From positions 1 to 46,742 of IMG/VR virus record IMGVR_UViG_3300042557_001811: a DNA stretch of 46,742 bases. One strand, written 5' to 3'. Numbering within the stretch: the stretch's first letter is position 1; each line of letters begins with the position of its first letter. Positions 21,501 to 29,211 of the stretch are shown here, in pieces. A model generated the notes under the pieces. It made no database searches. It worked only from the letters and a program-made list of their open reading frames with translations, and had not been told where the DNA came from. This DNA comes from a virus. The position numbers were made by a program, and so were the translations under genes.

Positions 21501-21883
21501 AATTTTTTATACCAGGTAACGTACCTTCTTCTAAAAATGGAAGGCGTTGGACAGGTAAATATTTTATTGCAAGTAAAACAGTTGTCAATTACAGAAAATA
21601 TTCAAAAAAATATTATTTGGAATATGCTGAAAAGTTTAAGGCTGAATTGGCAAAACATGATTTACCTATAGAAATAGGACTAACCTTTATTAGAGGCACC
21701 AGACATAAATTTGATTATATCAATCCTGCTCAAACTGTGCAAGATGATATGGTTACTTATGGTTGGATTCCTGATGATAACGCTGATTTAATTAAACCTG
21801 TATTTTTTGATTATCAGTATAATAAAACAAAACCGGGTGTAATAATTGAAATAAATCCTAAAAAAAAACCTAAAGTAAAATGA
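21497..21883 (+). CDS. RusA-family Holliday junction resolvase
   Basis: A 128-residue protein with the RusA pattern: FFIPGNVPSSKNGRRW at the start, and then the acidic catalytic cluster HKFDYINPAQTVQDDMVTYG followed by WIPDDNADLIKP (Asp residues near 77, 87, 88 and 97). The end is basic. RusA enzymes are dimeric and resolve four-way DNA junctions with Mg2+. Length (about 120-130) is usual. It overlaps the primase gene by 4 bases and the next gene by 4 (ATGA). Confidence 0.85.
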   Translation: MKFFIPGNVPSSKNGRRWTGKYFIASKTVVNYRKYSKKYYLEYAEKFKAELAKHDLPIEIGLTFIRGTRHKFDYINPAQTVQDDMVTYGWIPDDNADLIKPVFFDYQYNKTKPGVIIEINPKKKPKVK

Positions 21884-22215
21884 ATGATAGTTTAGATTAC
21901 CAAACGCTTTTAACATTAACTACAATGCTTAACGCGGATAATGATGATTTTTCAATTGCAGTATCAAATATAGAAAATCTAAAAGTATCTCGTGTTTTTT
22001 GTGAATTACTTTATAAAAATATTAACTCTATTCCAAAAAAAGTAGAATTTAGAGAACATTTCAATCTTGATAAAGAAGGTTTAGATTTAAATAATCTTAA
22101 TTCAAAAATAAAATTAAAAAATCTGGGTTCTACAAATCCTAATTTACTAAAATATTTTAAATATACGGTTATTAATATTTATGATAAACAATTGAAATAT
22201 CAAAATAACAAATAA
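21880..22215 (+). CDS. Hypothetical protein (111 aa)
   Basis: A 111-residue protein, mostly helical (DYQTLLTLTTMLNADNDDFS) with a lysine- and asparagine-rich second half. Its layout loosely recalls the N-terminal helical domain of DnaB, which is missing from the helicase at 17624, but I cannot show this. It is coupled to the RusA gene by ATGA and lies 11 bases before the VWA gene. Confidence 0.55.
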   Translation: MNDSLDYQTLLTLTTMLNADNDDFSIAVSNIENLKVSRVFCELLYKNINSIPKKVEFREHFNLDKEGLDLNNLNSKIKLKNLGSTNPNLLKYFKYTVINIYDKQLKYQNNK

Positions 22216-22226
22216 TATTAAAATTT

Positions 22227-23402
22227 ATGAGTAATAACCTCAATAAAATTTCTGATAGAATATCAAAAATATCAAAAAATTTAATATTCACAGAGCCCTT
22301 TTATGGTTTATTTTTAATTGGATTAAACAAAACATATAGGGAAGATATACCAACTGCAGGTGTTAGTAAAAATGGAATAGGTGTACAACTTTCAATAAAT
22401 CCAACATTTGTTAATGGTTTATCTGATGACCATACGCATGGTTTATTAAAACATGAGTTACTGCATATTGCATTTGGACATCTTATATTAAGAGATTCAT
22501 TTAATGATAAAGATCTTTTTAATATTGCCGCAGATTTAGAAATAAATCAATATATTGATGAAAGTTATTTACCAACTGGTGGTTTAACTTTAAGTACATT
22601 CTCGGATTTAAAATTACCTGTAAAAGCCGGTACAAAAATTTACTACGATCTCCTTCAGCAAGCAAAACAAGATGGAACATCAGAGACTTTAAATAATATT
22701 TTAAGTCAGATGGAAGGTGATAGTATGTATAGTCATAAAACTTGGGATGAGTTTGAAAATTTATCTGATTCTGAAAAGAAACTAATAAAAAAGCAAATTG
22801 ATCACCAGTTAAAAGAAACTTCAGACAATATACTTAAAAAACAAGGTATAATTCCTGGAGAACTATCGGAAATTATAGATAAGATTAATACAATTGATCC
22901 ACCAAAATTTGATTGGCGTGGGTATCTCAGGAGATTTGTTGGTAAGTCTGTTATTGTATATACGAAAAAATTAAAAAGAAAATTTAACAAACGTTATATT
23001 GAAAATCCAGGCTTAAAAATTAAACATAAAAACAATATTTTAGTTGGAATAGATACTTCTGGATCTGTAAGTACAGATGAATTAAAAGAATTTACAAAAG
23101 AATTGGTTCATATGCATAAAACAGGTCATGTTATTACAGTTGCTCAGTGTGATACAAATCTAAATTCTGTAGAAGTTTTTAATCCAAAAAAAGATTTAAC
23201 TATAAAAGGTCGTGGTGGAACAAGTTTTCAACCTGTAATTGATCACTTTAACAGTAATAAATCTAAATATACAGCTCTTATATATTTGACAGATGGTGAA
23301 TGTAGTGCACCTGTAAATTGTCCAAATAATACATTATGGGTACTAAGTAGTATTTCAACAATTACTTATGATCTACCAGGTAAAACAATTAAACTAAACT
23401 AA
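22227..23402 (+). CDS. VWA-domain protein with zinc-peptidase motif (MoxR partner)
   Basis: A 391-residue protein. HELLHIAFGH (residues 76-85) is a zinc metallopeptidase motif within a helical N-terminal domain of the type seen in DUF2201 proteins. The C-terminal third is a von Willebrand A domain with the MIDAS residues in GIDTSGSVS near 275, a GGTSFQP loop and YLTDGECSAP. It is followed 9 bases later by a MoxR-type ATPase, the usual partner of such VWA proteins. Paired ATPase and VWA genes in phages are often called CobS and CobT although no cobalt chelation is likely. They probably remodel or activate a target complex; the target is unknown. Confidence 0.85.
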   Translation: MSNNLNKISDRISKISKNLIFTEPFYGLFLIGLNKTYREDIPTAGVSKNGIGVQLSINPTFVNGLSDDHTHGLLKHELLHIAFGHLILRDSFNDKDLFNIAADLEINQYIDESYLPTGGLTLSTFSDLKLPVKAGTKIYYDLLQQAKQDGTSETLNNILSQMEGDSMYSHKTWDEFENLSDSEKKLIKKQIDHQLKETSDNILKKQGIIPGELSEIIDKINTIDPPKFDWRGYLRRFVGKSVIVYTKKLKRKFNKRYIENPGLKIKHKNNILVGIDTSGSVSTDELKEFTKELVHMHKTGHVITVAQCDTNLNSVEVFNPKKDLTIKGRGGTSFQPVIDHFNSNKSKYTALIYLTDGECSAPVNCPNNTLWVLSSISTITYDLPGKTIKLN

Positions 23403-23411
23403 ACAAAAAAA

Positions 23412-24683
23412 ATGGCACAAGTAAATCTAAACATTGATGAACTAAAAAATTTTGTCAATCATATTATTGAAAATAATAGATTTTTGCAATCTAATAAAAA
23501 ACCTTCTGTTGCTATTGAAGTAATGGGTGAATCGGGTATTGGCAAAACATCTACTATTGTTGAAATAGCAGCTGAAAAGCAACTGAATTTTGTTAAGCTA
23601 AATCTTGCTCAAATTGAGGAACTTGGTGACTTGGTTGGTTTTCCGGTAAGGCAGTTTCAAATGTATATAGAAAAACAAGTACAAGCTGATGACAATACAG
23701 TTAACTTTACCTCGGCCCAAAAATCTGCTGCAGCAAATAATATAAGTCAACTTAATTCACCTACAGTAGTAAAAAAAGTGGGTGTTTGGGTTGATGAACT
23801 TGCCGTAACTGAATATCTTAAAAATGGATATAAAATGACCGGTAAGAACAGAATGTCATATTGTGCACCGGAATGGATTGCTGATAAAAAAGAAGGTGGT
23901 ATTTTACTTCTTGATGACTGGAACCGTGCGGATATAAGATTTATTCAAGCTGTAATGGAATTGATAGATAGGCAAACTTATATTTCATGGTCTCTACCTA
24001 AAGATTGGCATATCATTTTGACATCTAATCCGGATAACGGGGATTACATGGTAAATTCCATCGATAATGCACAAAAGACACGCTACATTACAGCAAACTT
24101 AAAGTTTGATATAAATGTATGGGCACGTTGGGCTGAAGATGCAGGTATTGATTCACGTTGTATTAACTTTTTGCTTTTGCATCCGGAGTTAGTTACTACA
24201 GAAACAAATGCTAGATCTATTACTACATTTTTTAATTCAATTTCAAGTATTGAATCTTTTGATGATAATCTTTCTCTTATTCAAATGATAGGTGAAGGTT
24301 CAGTCGGAGATACTTTTGCAAGCATGTTTACTATATTTATTAATAATAAATTGGACAAACTTGTTTCACCTAAAGATTTATTACTTAATGAAAATGAAAG
24401 TTATATTTTAGGAGCTCTTTCTGGTTGTATTGGAAAAAATACTACTTATAGAGCAGATATTGCTTCTACTTTAGCTACAAGATTGTGTAATTACGCACTT
24501 GTTTATGCAAAAGAAAATGTTGTTACACAAAAGATAATTGACCGTTTGATTGCATTATCTACTAAAGATTATTTTACAAATGATTTGAAATATCTAATTG
24601 TAAGAACAATCTTTAACGGTAACAAACAGAAATTTAATAAAATGATGATGGATTCTGAGATTATGAAAATGACAATGATTTAA
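23412..24683 (+). CDS. MoxR-type AAA+ ATPase (CobS-like)
   Basis: A 423-residue AAA+ protein: Walker A VMGESGIGKTS at residues 38-47, a pore-loop region around ELGDLVGFPV, Walker B GGILLLDDWNRA near 165, sensor-1 HIILTSNPDNGDY near 205 and an arginine-containing AQKTRYITANLKFD region. The C-terminal 170 residues form a helical lid. MoxR ATPases work as hexameric chaperones together with VWA proteins, here the upstream gene. The protein ends in a methionine-rich stretch. It is 3 bases before the next unknown gene, so a four-gene operon with VWA, MoxR and two partners is likely. Confidence 0.88.
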   Translation: MAQVNLNIDELKNFVNHIIENNRFLQSNKKPSVAIEVMGESGIGKTSTIVEIAAEKQLNFVKLNLAQIEELGDLVGFPVRQFQMYIEKQVQADDNTVNFTSAQKSAAANNISQLNSPTVVKKVGVWVDELAVTEYLKNGYKMTGKNRMSYCAPEWIADKKEGGILLLDDWNRADIRFIQAVMELIDRQTYISWSLPKDWHIILTSNPDNGDYMVNSIDNAQKTRYITANLKFDINVWARWAEDAGIDSRCINFLLLHPELVTTETNARSITTFFNSISSIESFDDNLSLIQMIGEGSVGDTFASMFTIFINNKLDKLVSPKDLLLNENESYILGALSGCIGKNTTYRADIASTLATRLCNYALVYAKENVVTQKIIDRLIALSTKDYFTNDLKYLIVRTIFNGNKQKFNKMMMDSEIMKMTMI

Positions 24684-24686
24684 ACT

Positions 24687-25691
24687 ATGAGCTTAACTAA
24701 AAACGATGAAGGATTTAATCTTAATGCTTTAGCCCATTTTAATTTAGAAGGTGCCTCCTATATGGAGGTGCCTTCTAATACAATGGATACAAGTGAGCCT
24801 TATATAATTTTAAATGAATACGACTATGATCGTATTTATAATATTTTAAGTAAAGACAAAATAACTAATGGAATGTCAAACTTAAAATCTGGTTATTTAT
24901 TAAATAGATGCCCTGTTTCATTAGATAGAGTAAAACATGAAATTAAAAATAAAAAACTCAAACTGTCAAATAATCATTTGACCTCTGATTTTATCATCAC
25001 ACATGATAATTTAGAATTTGAGTTTCATGGTAAAACTATACCTAATATAACATCATTATTTATAAAAGGTAATGCATTTTCTGCTTTTTCTTATAAGTAT
25101 AATAATAAAGCTAAAAGTTTACTTTGTTCTAAGCACGATTGGGTTGTTAGAAAAGCAAACAATTTTGGTTATACTAAAACCTGGTATGCCCAAGTGTTTC
25201 TTGTTAAAAGTAAAGCAATAGAAATTGCATACCTTATTGATACTAATGTTGTACAAGATGTTTTAAATATTAATTCAATTTTAAATAACTCAACTAATCT
25301 AGTAGCTTTAGATGAAAAACTTTTGGATCTTTTAAAAGGTATGATTTCTAGTTCTAACACAGATGATTTAGAAATTGCCGGTAAAATAATTCCTACAATT
25401 GATCAATCTAAAAATTATCATTTTTTATGGGCGCTTTACAGAACTTGTGATACTGATATAAGATATAAATTTACTAGAAACAAAGATGTACAATTTTGGA
25501 TTGATAATAATAAATATGACTATAAGCATTTGTATCCTGGAGAATTTATAGAAGAATTAAAAAAAAATAATGATTTAAACTCTGAAGCTTTTATTTACTT
25601 GGAAAAAGTTGCCAGGAAAGAAATACGCATTACAAATCGTGAGATTTACAATTTTACAGTTTCAATTAAACCTGAATATTTAAATTTATGA
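24687..25691 (+). CDS. Unknown partner 1 of the VWA/MoxR operon (334 aa)
   Basis: A 334-residue protein starting MSLTKNDEGFNLNALAHFNL. A beta-rich part up to about residue 190 contains PYIILNEYDYDRIYNIL and SKHDWVVRKAN. A helical part follows (EIAGKIIPTIDQSKNYHFLW, then ALYRTCDTDIRYKF). The next protein has a similar arrangement, with a beta-like first part and a helical end that includes a comparable LLWSHSNHF segment. The two may be distant paralogues. There are no catalytic motifs I can name. It is spaced 3 bases after the MoxR gene and overlaps the next by 4. A strong hairpin is encoded near codons 20-30. Confidence 0.7.
   Translation: MSLTKNDEGFNLNALAHFNLEGASYMEVPSNTMDTSEPYIILNEYDYDRIYNILSKDKITNGMSNLKSGYLLNRCPVSLDRVKHEIKNKKLKLSNNHLTSDFIITHDNLEFEFHGKTIPNITSLFIKGNAFSAFSYKYNNKAKSLLCSKHDWVVRKANNFGYTKTWYAQVFLVKSKAIEIAYLIDTNVVQDVLNINSILNNSTNLVALDEKLLDLLKGMISSSNTDDLEIAGKIIPTIDQSKNYHFLWALYRTCDTDIRYKFTRNKDVQFWIDNNKYDYKHLYPGEFIEELKKNNDLNSEAFIYLEKVARKEIRITNREIYNFTVSIKPEYLNL
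24745..24777 (+). promoter_or_regulatory. Strong RNA hairpin inside a coding sequence
   Basis: Bases 24745-24758 pair with 24764-24777 over 14 positions, including two G-T pairs, around the 5-base loop TATAT. The stem centre is GGTGCCTCC/GGAGGTGCC. It lies 58 bases into the gene at 24687 and is followed by AATACAATGG, not a T run, so it is not a normal terminator. Such GC-rich pairing is exceptional in this AT-rich genome. Confidence 0.6.
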
Positions 25692-26812
25692 AAAACAAAA
25701 TAAAAATTTTAAAATTTTATTCAACCGCTATTAGTTCTACACTGGGAACGCTTTCATTGCGTATTTTGAATGAAACTGATCCTTATACTTATGCTATTTT
25801 AAATAAAGGTTATTCATTAGATGAGGCTTTAGATATCAAAACCTTGGATATTACAAATTCAGATATAAAAGATGCTGTAATTTATAGAACTTCTGATATT
25901 AAATTACCTAGAGATAAAGTAGAAATACTTAAAAAAGATTATAATTTATCAGTAACACGAGATCTTAATAAATCTAAATATGTTATTATATCTCCAGATA
26001 CAGTTTCTAAATTATTTACAGGTGTTCATTGCAGTTGGCTTACATTATCTGAATTTATAAAAAATTTAGATAAATTTAAAAAATCTAAGTATCGTTTAAA
26101 TGAAACTTTTGACGAGGTAATTAATTTTTTAAATGAGCAAAGTAAAAATTCACAATTTGAAATTGGTGTATCATTTAAAGTACATTTTAGTAATCAAACG
26201 ACTGAAAACATATCTGAGTTACTAAATTTAGAAAAAACTGAATATTTTAGAACACACATTTTTAAATTAAGTGATTATGACACGTATAATGATTTAATAA
26301 ATTGTAATAAGTTATTATTAGATAAAGATCTTATAAAATTTGCAAATGAAAGTGCTATAACTTTAACAGAAGATAATTATAATTATTTTAATGATTTATT
26401 GGAAAATAATAATGTATCAATTCCAGATACAAATATGATATTATCAGTTTTAGCTAATTGTAATTATGAAAAATCTTTTGATATAGTTGCTGCTTTATTA
26501 TGGTCACACAGTAATCATTTTAAACTTAATTCTGATATCTGGAATAGTATAAATGTAAAAACTTTAAGAGCTCATTTTTCTAAATATGTAAGAGCGAATG
26601 AGTATTCTCGGTTAACTATGTTTTCAAATTTCTTACAAGCGCTAAGTGAAGATAAGAAACTAACAGAATTTGCTTTTAAAATCACATCTGAAAAAGTATT
26701 GAGGTTTATGCAAAAGTCTGTAGGTTTTGATGAATCAGTTTTTGAATTTACAATTGAAAATGTAAAGTTAAAGTCTAATATTAAAAATGAATTAATCAAT
26801 AGAATCCCATGA
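25688..26812 (+). CDS. Unknown partner 2 of the VWA/MoxR operon (374 aa)
   Basis: A 374-residue protein. The first part carries STLGTLSLRILNETDPYTYA and SKYVIISPDTVSKLFTGVH, the latter resembling PYIILNEYDYDRIYNIL of the preceding protein. From residue 130 on it is mostly helical, with many lysines and asparagines and a SFDIVAALLWSHSNHFKLNS segment. No enzyme motif and no membrane helix are visible. It overlaps both neighbours by 4 bases, placing it firmly in the operon. It could be a substrate or adaptor for the MoxR/VWA machine. Not recognised. Confidence 0.7.
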   Translation: MKNKIKILKFYSTAISSTLGTLSLRILNETDPYTYAILNKGYSLDEALDIKTLDITNSDIKDAVIYRTSDIKLPRDKVEILKKDYNLSVTRDLNKSKYVIISPDTVSKLFTGVHCSWLTLSEFIKNLDKFKKSKYRLNETFDEVINFLNEQSKNSQFEIGVSFKVHFSNQTTENISELLNLEKTEYFRTHIFKLSDYDTYNDLINCNKLLLDKDLIKFANESAITLTEDNYNYFNDLLENNNVSIPDTNMILSVLANCNYEKSFDIVAALLWSHSNHFKLNSDIWNSINVKTLRAHFSKYVRANEYSRLTMFSNFLQALSEDKKLTEFAFKITSEKVLRFMQKSVGFDESVFEFTIENVKLKSNIKNELINRIP

Positions 26813-27813
26813 CCAACGAAGAAAAAGAATTTTACGCAAATCCATTTAAGTTTAGTTATTCATCCTTAAATAAACTTTTATTTTGTCCTTCTTTATTTTA
26901 TAAGGACTATATACTTAAACAAAAACAAGAGAGATTAGACAAGCATTTAATTGAAGGTAAAGTCTTGCACTGTTTATTGTTTGAACCGGAAAATTTAAAT
27001 AAAAAATTTAAAGTTATTCCGGGTAAATTACCCACTGATAATGTACGAAAAATCATGCAAAAACTGGCAAATTCATTGTTAATGCAGCATGAGAGCAACG
27101 AGATTGACCTTATGGATAAAGAACTTGAAGAGCCAATATTAAGGATATTAAAAGAAGAAAATTTATATCAATCGCTTAATGAAGATTCTGCAAGATTATC
27201 TAAAATTCAATCTAAAGAAAATTTAGAATACTGGAAATTTATTAATAATCCTAAAGTAGATGTATTAGATCAAGAAACACTAACTAAATGTCAAGAACAA
27301 GTTGAACTTATAAAGAGTAATGAGGAAATTAAAAGTCTGATAGGCGAAGCACAAACAGATTTCCCTTTAGATTCTATAGAAACATTTAAGGAAAAATATT
27401 TAGAATGTGATTTAAAACATGTTAATTTTGGTTTAAAAGGTTATGTTGATTTTTACAAAATTGATGATAGTACAAAAACAGTTACAATTTTAGATTTAAA
27501 AACTACAAGTAAAACAATTGATGATTTTCCAGAATCCGTAAATTATTATAACTATGGACTCCAGGCCGCAATATATAATAAGTTAGTATATGAAAATTTA
27601 CCTAAAGAAAAGCAAAATTATAAAGTCATATTTATATTTGTAGTTATCGATAAGTATAATCAAATATATCCATTTGAAGTTGATCATTCTACACTTAACG
27701 TCACTTGGACAGATAATCTAAATAATATAATTAAAAATGTTGCATCATATCATTACGATAATAATAATTATACTTTACCTTACAAATACTTAATAAGTAA
27801 AGTTAAATTATAA
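26809..27813 (+). CDS. PD-(D/E)XK nuclease (RecB/Cas4-type exonuclease)
   Basis: A 334-residue protein. FSYSSLNKLLFCPSLFYKDY at the start is the usual opening helix of this family, and GKVLHCLLFEPE (residues 45-57) supplies the next conserved part. The catalytic core is LKGYVDFYKI near 212 (Asp) and TVTILDLKTTSKT near 228 (D-x-K), followed by YYNYGLQAAIYNKL near 248 (Gln). Such nucleases degrade or trim double-stranded ends in recombination and replication, and are part of the standard set of crAss-like phages. It has no iron-sulphur cysteines. It overlaps the preceding gene by 4 bases. Confidence 0.88.
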   Translation: MTNEEKEFYANPFKFSYSSLNKLLFCPSLFYKDYILKQKQERLDKHLIEGKVLHCLLFEPENLNKKFKVIPGKLPTDNVRKIMQKLANSLLMQHESNEIDLMDKELEEPILRILKEENLYQSLNEDSARLSKIQSKENLEYWKFINNPKVDVLDQETLTKCQEQVELIKSNEEIKSLIGEAQTDFPLDSIETFKEKYLECDLKHVNFGLKGYVDFYKIDDSTKTVTILDLKTTSKTIDDFPESVNYYNYGLQAAIYNKLVYENLPKEKQNYKVIFIFVVIDKYNQIYPFEVDHSTLNVTWTDNLNNIIKNVASYHYDNNNYTLPYKYLISKVKL

Positions 27814-27814
27814 T

Positions 27815-28366
27815 ATGAACATTATATATACATCTTATTTTCAAAAAAGTAAAGTTTTTCTTTATCCTTTATTAAAGTTTAAGAAAAGCATTGAGTTTGT
27901 TCCGGCAGATACATTTATCTGCTGGGACGAATTCATACAAATTTCAGATTATAAGTTTATATGTGTATATAAATGTGAAATGACTTTAGATTTTAAAAAC
28001 TTTGAAACAAAGTATTTGAAAAACCATAATTTATTAGAATCTTATTATAATTTAGTTGATAAGCAAGTCTATATTTTTAACTTTAAAAGTTATAGATATG
28101 ATTTTAATCAATTTGTCAATGGTCATTATTCTAAAATGTCTATGAAATCCAAAGAAATAATTTTAAATTATTTTGCAGACTATGGTAAAATTTCAGAGTA
28201 TATTAAAAGTTTTTTAGATCCAGGTAACTATCATGAAATGTATGCAGAAAACTTAGGAGTTGATATTAAGCTAATTAGAGAGGTACATGAAATCTGCAGT
28301 AAGCCTGATTTTGAAAAAGAATGTTTTAAAGAAAAAATTTTACAAGAAAAAGAAATTAAACTATAA
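27815..28366 (+). CDS. Hypothetical protein (183 aa)
   Basis: A 183-residue protein rich in Tyr, Phe and Lys. It begins MNIIYTSYFQKSKVFLYPLL and has a beta-like part with FVPADTFICWDEFIQIS and YKFICVYKCEM. A helical C-terminus (GNYHEMYAENLGVDIKLIRE) follows. It is 1 base after the nuclease gene and ends a transcription unit, since a promoter box follows. No family recognised. Confidence 0.65.
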   Translation: MNIIYTSYFQKSKVFLYPLLKFKKSIEFVPADTFICWDEFIQISDYKFICVYKCEMTLDFKNFETKYLKNHNLLESYYNLVDKQVYIFNFKSYRYDFNQFVNGHYSKMSMKSKEIILNYFADYGKISEYIKSFLDPGNYHEMYAENLGVDIKLIREVHEICSKPDFEKECFKEKILQEKEIKL

Positions 28367-28374
28367 TATTTCTA

Positions 28375-28382
28375 TATATTTG
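28375..28382 (+). promoter_or_regulatory. Bacteroidota-type promoter -7 box
   Basis: TATATTTG fits TAnnTTTG and lies 17 bases before the start at 28400, in the only gap of more than 30 bases in this stretch. No clear -33 TTG is seen. Confidence 0.5.
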
Positions 28383-28399
28383 TAAAAAAAACACACACA

Positions 28400-28819
28400 A
28401 TGAAAGAAAAAGCCACATTTGGAAAAAATATGATGCTTATTAGTACAGCATTTAGGGGTTTAAACTCTTTTAGTTTAATTCCCTTAACTTTGGATTGTCC
28501 TTATGTTGAAGCAATGTATGATCCATCATCAGGTGTTCTAGCTGTAATAAGTAAAGTAAAAAAAGAAGCTTTACATATGGTTCCTAGATTAGATGATGAA
28601 GGACAGCCAATGAAATTAAAGTTTCCAAATTCAGAAACCGGCAAAGTTGTTAAAGAGCAAAGATTACAAATTGAAACTTTTTCTGAAATTTATATTAAAG
28701 AAAAAGATGAAATTGTACAGTTTGTATATTTGTTTGCTGTGAACAGTGAAGATTTTGATATTTCACGTTACTTTGTAGATGTAAATGAAACTAAATTAAA
28801 GAGCAACCTAGAAATTTAG
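28400..28819 (+). CDS. Hypothetical protein (139 aa)
   Basis: A 139-residue soluble protein with a beta-rich pattern (SFSLIPLTLDCPYVEAMYDP, GVLAVISKVKKEALHMVPRL) and an acidic C-terminal half ending LKSNLEI. It stands behind its own promoter with an A-rich leader containing ACACACACA, so it may be well expressed. It is followed 2 bases later by the thioesterase gene. Not recognised. Confidence 0.65.
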   Translation: MKEKATFGKNMMLISTAFRGLNSFSLIPLTLDCPYVEAMYDPSSGVLAVISKVKKEALHMVPRLDDEGQPMKLKFPNSETGKVVKEQRLQIETFSEIYIKEKDEIVQFVYLFAVNSEDFDISRYFVDVNETKLKSNLEI

Positions 28820-28821
28820 TT

Positions 28822-29208
28822 ATGAACTTGATAACCACTCATCCGGTTAAAAAGTCTGATTTAGGTTTTCATGCAAATTTATTCGGCGGCAAGTTGCTAG
28901 CTTGGCTAGACTCTGCCGCCGCTGCATTTGCTATGGAAATATGTAATACACCTAGAATGGTAACCGTAATGATTGACAAATGCATTTTTAAAAGATCTGC
29001 AAAAGAAGGTCAATTAATTAAAATTTATGGAGATGTAAAAGAAGTTGGAAATACAAGTATGACTTTTTATATGGAAGCTAGGGCTCATAATATATATTCT
29101 GGTGCGCAAACTGTAATATTATCAACAAATATTAAGTTTGTACGAATTGATGAAAATGGTGATCCAATTCCAATAGATAGTCACATAAAAGAAATATATA
29201 AAAAGTAA
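28822..29208 (+). CDS. Acyl-CoA thioesterase, hotdog fold
   Basis: A 128-residue single hotdog domain of the YciA/acyl-CoA hydrolase type. HPVKKSDLGFHANLFGGKLL is followed by AWLDSAAAAFA (Asp30 is in the position of the family's catalytic acid), then the beta strands VTVMIDKCIFKRSA and LIKIYGDVKEVGNTSMTFYM. Such enzymes hydrolyse acyl-CoA to a free fatty acid and CoA. A metabolic gene between replication genes, 3 bases before the DNA polymerase, is unusual. It may change host lipid metabolism or envelope lipids during infection. Its codon use includes GCC runs unlike its neighbours, suggesting acquisition from a host. Confidence 0.85.
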   Translation: MNLITTHPVKKSDLGFHANLFGGKLLAWLDSAAAAFAMEICNTPRMVTVMIDKCIFKRSAKEGQLIKIYGDVKEVGNTSMTFYMEARAHNIYSGAQTVILSTNIKFVRIDENGDPIPIDSHIKEIYKK

Positions 29209-29211
29209 TGG

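Noticed and set aside
22227-24683. Cobalamin synthesis role for the VWA/MoxR pair (CobT/CobS)
   Set aside because: No other cobalamin gene is present, and the zinc-peptidase motif and gene context point to a phage chaperone system instead.
4690-28819. Stop-codon reassignment (TAG or TGA read as an amino acid)
   Set aside because: Genes at 4444, 19813 and 28400 end in TAG with a good downstream start following, and others end in TGA; frames are full length under the normal code and no suppressor tRNA is visible.
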